From: an uncultured Oscillospiraceae bacterium | GTDB taxonomy: Bacteria > Bacillota > Clostridia > Oscillospirales > Oscillospiraceae | Assembly (NCBI GenBank): GCA_949093475.1 | Contig: CARXAY010000062.1 | Coordinates: forward strand, 1-7,285 | Length of the DNA stretch: 7,285 bases | Direction: 5' to 3' | In this document: positions 5,703 to 7,285 of the stretch, piece by piece | Layout: every line of letters starts with the position of its first letter | Numbering within the stretch: the stretch's first letter is position 1 | The notes under the pieces: model-generated | Databases searched by the model: none | Seen by the model: the letters and a program-made list of their open reading frames with translations, nothing else | Told to the model about the DNA's origin: nothing | Translations under genes and position numbers: made by a program

Positions 5703-7058
5703 TCACCCCGCCAGGGCGGGGCTGCTGTGTTCCGCCCAAGGCACGCGCCAGAGGTAGAGCAAAAAGAGCGCGGCGCTGGTCGACCAGGTGACGGGGTAGG
5801 CGGATAACACCACGGCGATGTCGGGGATGTGGGCCACCATGAGGGTGACGTAGATGATGCGCCCCACGCACCAGATGGCCAGCATAATGCCCATGGGGAT
5901 GACCGCCCGGCCCGCGCCCCGGAGGGTGGCGGCGGCGGTGTGGGACAGGGCAAGAAAGCAGTAAAAGAAGCACTCGATGCGGGCCTGACGCACGCCGTAG
6001 GCGACCACCTCCGGCTCGTTGTTAAACAATCCGATGAAAAACGGCGCAAAGAGGAAAAACACCGCGCCCAAAAGCTCCGCCGCGCCCATGCTCATGGCCA
6101 TGCCCAGCCGCGCGCCCTGCTTGGCCCGCTGGGGCTGGCCCGCCCCTAAATTTTGGCTCACAAAGGTGGTGAGGGCCAAAGCCAAACTGGTGATGGGGAG
6201 AAAGACGAAGCCCTCGATCTTGAAGTAGCTGCCGCACCCCGCCATGGCGTTGTCCCCAAAGGCGTTGATGTTGCTCTGAATGACCACGTTGGCGATGGAA
6301 ATGACGCTGTTTTGCACGCCGCTGGGCAGGCCCAGACGAAAAATGCGGAAGAAAATGGACTTATCCAACTTCAGCTTTTGGAAGGAGAAGGTCACCGGGC
6401 ACTTGCCGCTCATCAGCCGGGCGAAGCCCAACAGGGCGCTGAGTGCCTGACCGATGACGGTGGCCAGCGCCGCGCCGGTGACGCCCATTTTGAAGCCCGC
6501 CACAAAGACCAGATCCAAAACCACATTGATGCAGGACGCGGTAATAAGGTAGTAAAGGGGGTGCTTGCTGTCCCCCATGGCCTGAAAAATGCCGTTGGCA
6601 GTGTTATAAAGCACCAGCCCCAGCAGCCCTGCGCAGTAGATGCGAAAATACGCCACCGAGTTGGGCATGACGTTGGCGGGCGTGCCCATCCACGTGAGAA
6701 TGGTGGGGGTAAACAAAACGCCAAAAATGGACAAAACGCCGCCCAAAAGAAGGGAAAAGATCACGGTGGTGTGGACGGCGCGGTCGACCCCCTCGCTGTC
6801 CTGCGCGCCAAAATAGCGGGAGATAATGACGCTCGCGCCGATAAAGACCCCCTGAAAAAAGCCGATGATGAGAAAGCAAAGACTGCCCGAGGAGGTCACC
6901 GCCGCCAGCGCGGCCTTGGAGTCGAAGTTGCCCACCACAAATGCGTCCACCGCGTTGTAAAGCTGCTGGAACAGATTGCCCAGCAGCAGCGGCAGGGCAA
7001 AACGAAGCAAAATTTTCCAAATCGGCCCTTCTGTCATTCTGTTTTTTGTCTCGTCCAT
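5703..7058 (-). CDS. MATE-family multidrug/cation efflux transporter
   Basis: This 451-residue integral membrane protein has two MatE domains (about 15-175 and 235-400) and about twelve membrane segments. It is expected to export cationic drugs or metabolites in exchange for Na+ or H+. Domain 1 opens with GPIWKILLRFALPLLLGNLF, then QQLYNAVDAFVVGNF, and includes GDSKHPLYYLITASCINVVL. Domain 2 opens with LGLPSGVQNS and contains SQNLGAGQPQRAKQG and LRGAGRAVIPMG. These features fit the DinF/MepA-like branch of Firmicutes; substrate cannot be read from sequence. Start: ATG 7058, with GGGAGG (7074-7069) ten bases upstream. Two farther in-frame ATGs (7109 and 7100) lack a ribosome site and lie at the predicted transcription start. 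Length is normal and no frame break is seen. It is transcribed alone toward the type I module, so read-through would yield extra antisense to the toxin. Confidence 0.93.
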   Translation of the reverse strand: MDETKNRMTEGPIWKILLRFALPLLLGNLFQQLYNAVDAFVVGNFDSKAALAAVTSSGSLCFLIIGFFQGVFIGASVIISRYFGAQDSEGVDRAVHTTVIFSLLLGGVLSIFGVLFTPTILTWMGTPANVMPNSVAYFRIYCAGLLGLVLYNTANGIFQAMGDSKHPLYYLITASCINVVLDLVFVAGFKMGVTGAALATVIGQALSALLGFARLMSGKCPVTFSFQKLKLDKSIFFRIFRLGLPSGVQNSVISIANVVIQSNINAFGDNAMAGCGSYFKIEGFVFLPITSLALALTTFVSQNLGAGQPQRAKQGARLGMAMSMGAAELLGAVFFLFAPFFIGLFNNEPEVVAYGVRQARIECFFYCFLALSHTAAATLRGAGRAVIPMGIMLAIWCVGRIIYVTLMVAHIPDIAVVLSAYPVTWSTSAALFLLYLWRVPWAEHSSPALAG

Positions 7059-7109
7059 AGTCTGCGAACCTCCCGTGAGAAATGGAAAAAAGGAAGTCAT
7101 TTTTTGCAT

Positions 7110-7139
7110 AGTTTACACCCAAAAATGCTGAAAAGTCAA
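7110..7139 (-). promoter_or_regulatory. Probable promoter of the MATE gene
   Basis: On the minus strand the -35 is TTGACT (7139-7134), the spacer is 18 bp, and the -10 is TAAACT (7115-7110). The predicted start near 7103 gives a leader of about 45 nt containing GGGAGG. Confidence 0.6.
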
Positions 7140-7143
7140 ATGT

Positions 7144-7216
7144 ATTTTCCAGAGTGGTTTTGCGGCGGCGGGTCATAGTAAAAAAGGCGGCATGACCGCT
7201 GAAAAAGCTGGAAAAT
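7144..7216. repeat. Nested inverted repeat upstream of the divergent MATE and right-edge genes
   Basis: The outer arms ATTTTCCAG (7144-7152) and CTGGAAAAT (7208-7216) are perfect 9-bp reverse complements. Nested inside, GGTCAT (7171-7176) and ATGACC (7191-7196) match perfectly, extendable to GCGGTCAT/ATGACCGC with one bulged G. The 73-bp element lies just upstream of the MATE -35. It may be a regulator site or a structured leader of the next gene. No known family is recognised. Confidence 0.5.
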
Positions 7217-7257
7217 TCGGATTTTTTACGATGTTTCCAAGGAAAAGGGGGAAGAAA

Positions 7258-7285
7258 ATGAAGCATAACCGCAAGACAAAGGGGG
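7258..7285 (+). CDS. Start of an unidentified gene running off the right edge
   Basis: ATG 7258 begins MKHNRKTKG and continues to the window end. AAGGGGG (7245-7251) lies six bases upstream, a good Shine-Dalgarno spacing. The basic N-terminus would suit a signal peptide n-region, but nine codons are too few to assign a product. No clear promoter is visible just upstream. Confidence 0.45.

Noticed and set aside
5622..5807. 61-codon plus-strand frame across the MATE 3' end
   Set aside because: It overlaps the antisense promoter and the MATE stop, has no Shine-Dalgarno, and the product looks random.
6153..7178. 341-codon plus-strand frame opposite the MATE gene
   Set aside because: It is a reverse-frame shadow of a well-supported transporter, has a charged low-complexity product, and lacks a ribosome site.

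Overview
The window looks like chromosomal DNA from a GC-rich anaerobic Firmicute of the class Clostridia, probably an Oscillospiraceae-type gut bacterium. The support is a GC-rich single-chain pyruvate:ferredoxin oxidoreductase, strong Gram-positive style ribosome binding sites (GGAGG, GGAGGTGAT), sigma-A promoters close to TTGACA-N17-TATAAT, and a yybP-ykoY class riboswitch. The genus-level guess is inference.

Layout from left to right. Bases 2-2752 (+) hold the C-terminal three quarters of pyruvate:ferredoxin oxidoreductase (nifJ/por), open at the left edge and closed by a strong terminator. Bases 2845-3040 form a complete regulatory leader (promoter, yybP-ykoY Mn2+ riboswitch, intrinsic terminator) that feeds a CaCA-family cation antiporter (3059-4003, +). 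A bidirectional terminator (4020-4053) separates this gene from a convergent small XRE-type regulator (4052-4300, -). A divergent promoter region follows, then an AT-richer gene of unknown function (4424-5260, +) for a protein with one N-terminal membrane segment and a cytosolic domain. These two genes look like an accessory islet.

The most interesting segment is 5311-5654. A near-consensus plus-strand promoter drives a structured leader and a 28-residue hydrophobic peptide with a KKK tail (5454-5540). A perfect-consensus minus-strand promoter (TTGACA-N17-TATAAT) fires back across the end of that gene, giving a predicted antisense RNA of about 93 nt with its own terminator. Short repeats shared between the toxin leader, including its Shine-Dalgarno, and the antisense region allow pairing in trans. 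This has the architecture of a type I toxin-antitoxin module, intermediate between txpA/ratA-type 3' overlap and par(pAD1)/Fst-type repeat pairing.

Bases 5703-7058 (-) encode a MATE-family efflux transporter with its own promoter. Divergent from it, a nested inverted repeat precedes a plausible ribosome binding site and the first codons of a gene that runs off the right edge (7258 onward).

How the parts fit: PFOR is core energy metabolism. The antiporter is most simply read as a Mn2+-induced metal exporter because of its riboswitch. The regulator/membrane-protein pair and the type I module are accessory. The MATE pump is an independent export gene. Only short RNA structures and promoters link neighbouring genes; no multigene operon lies wholly in the window.
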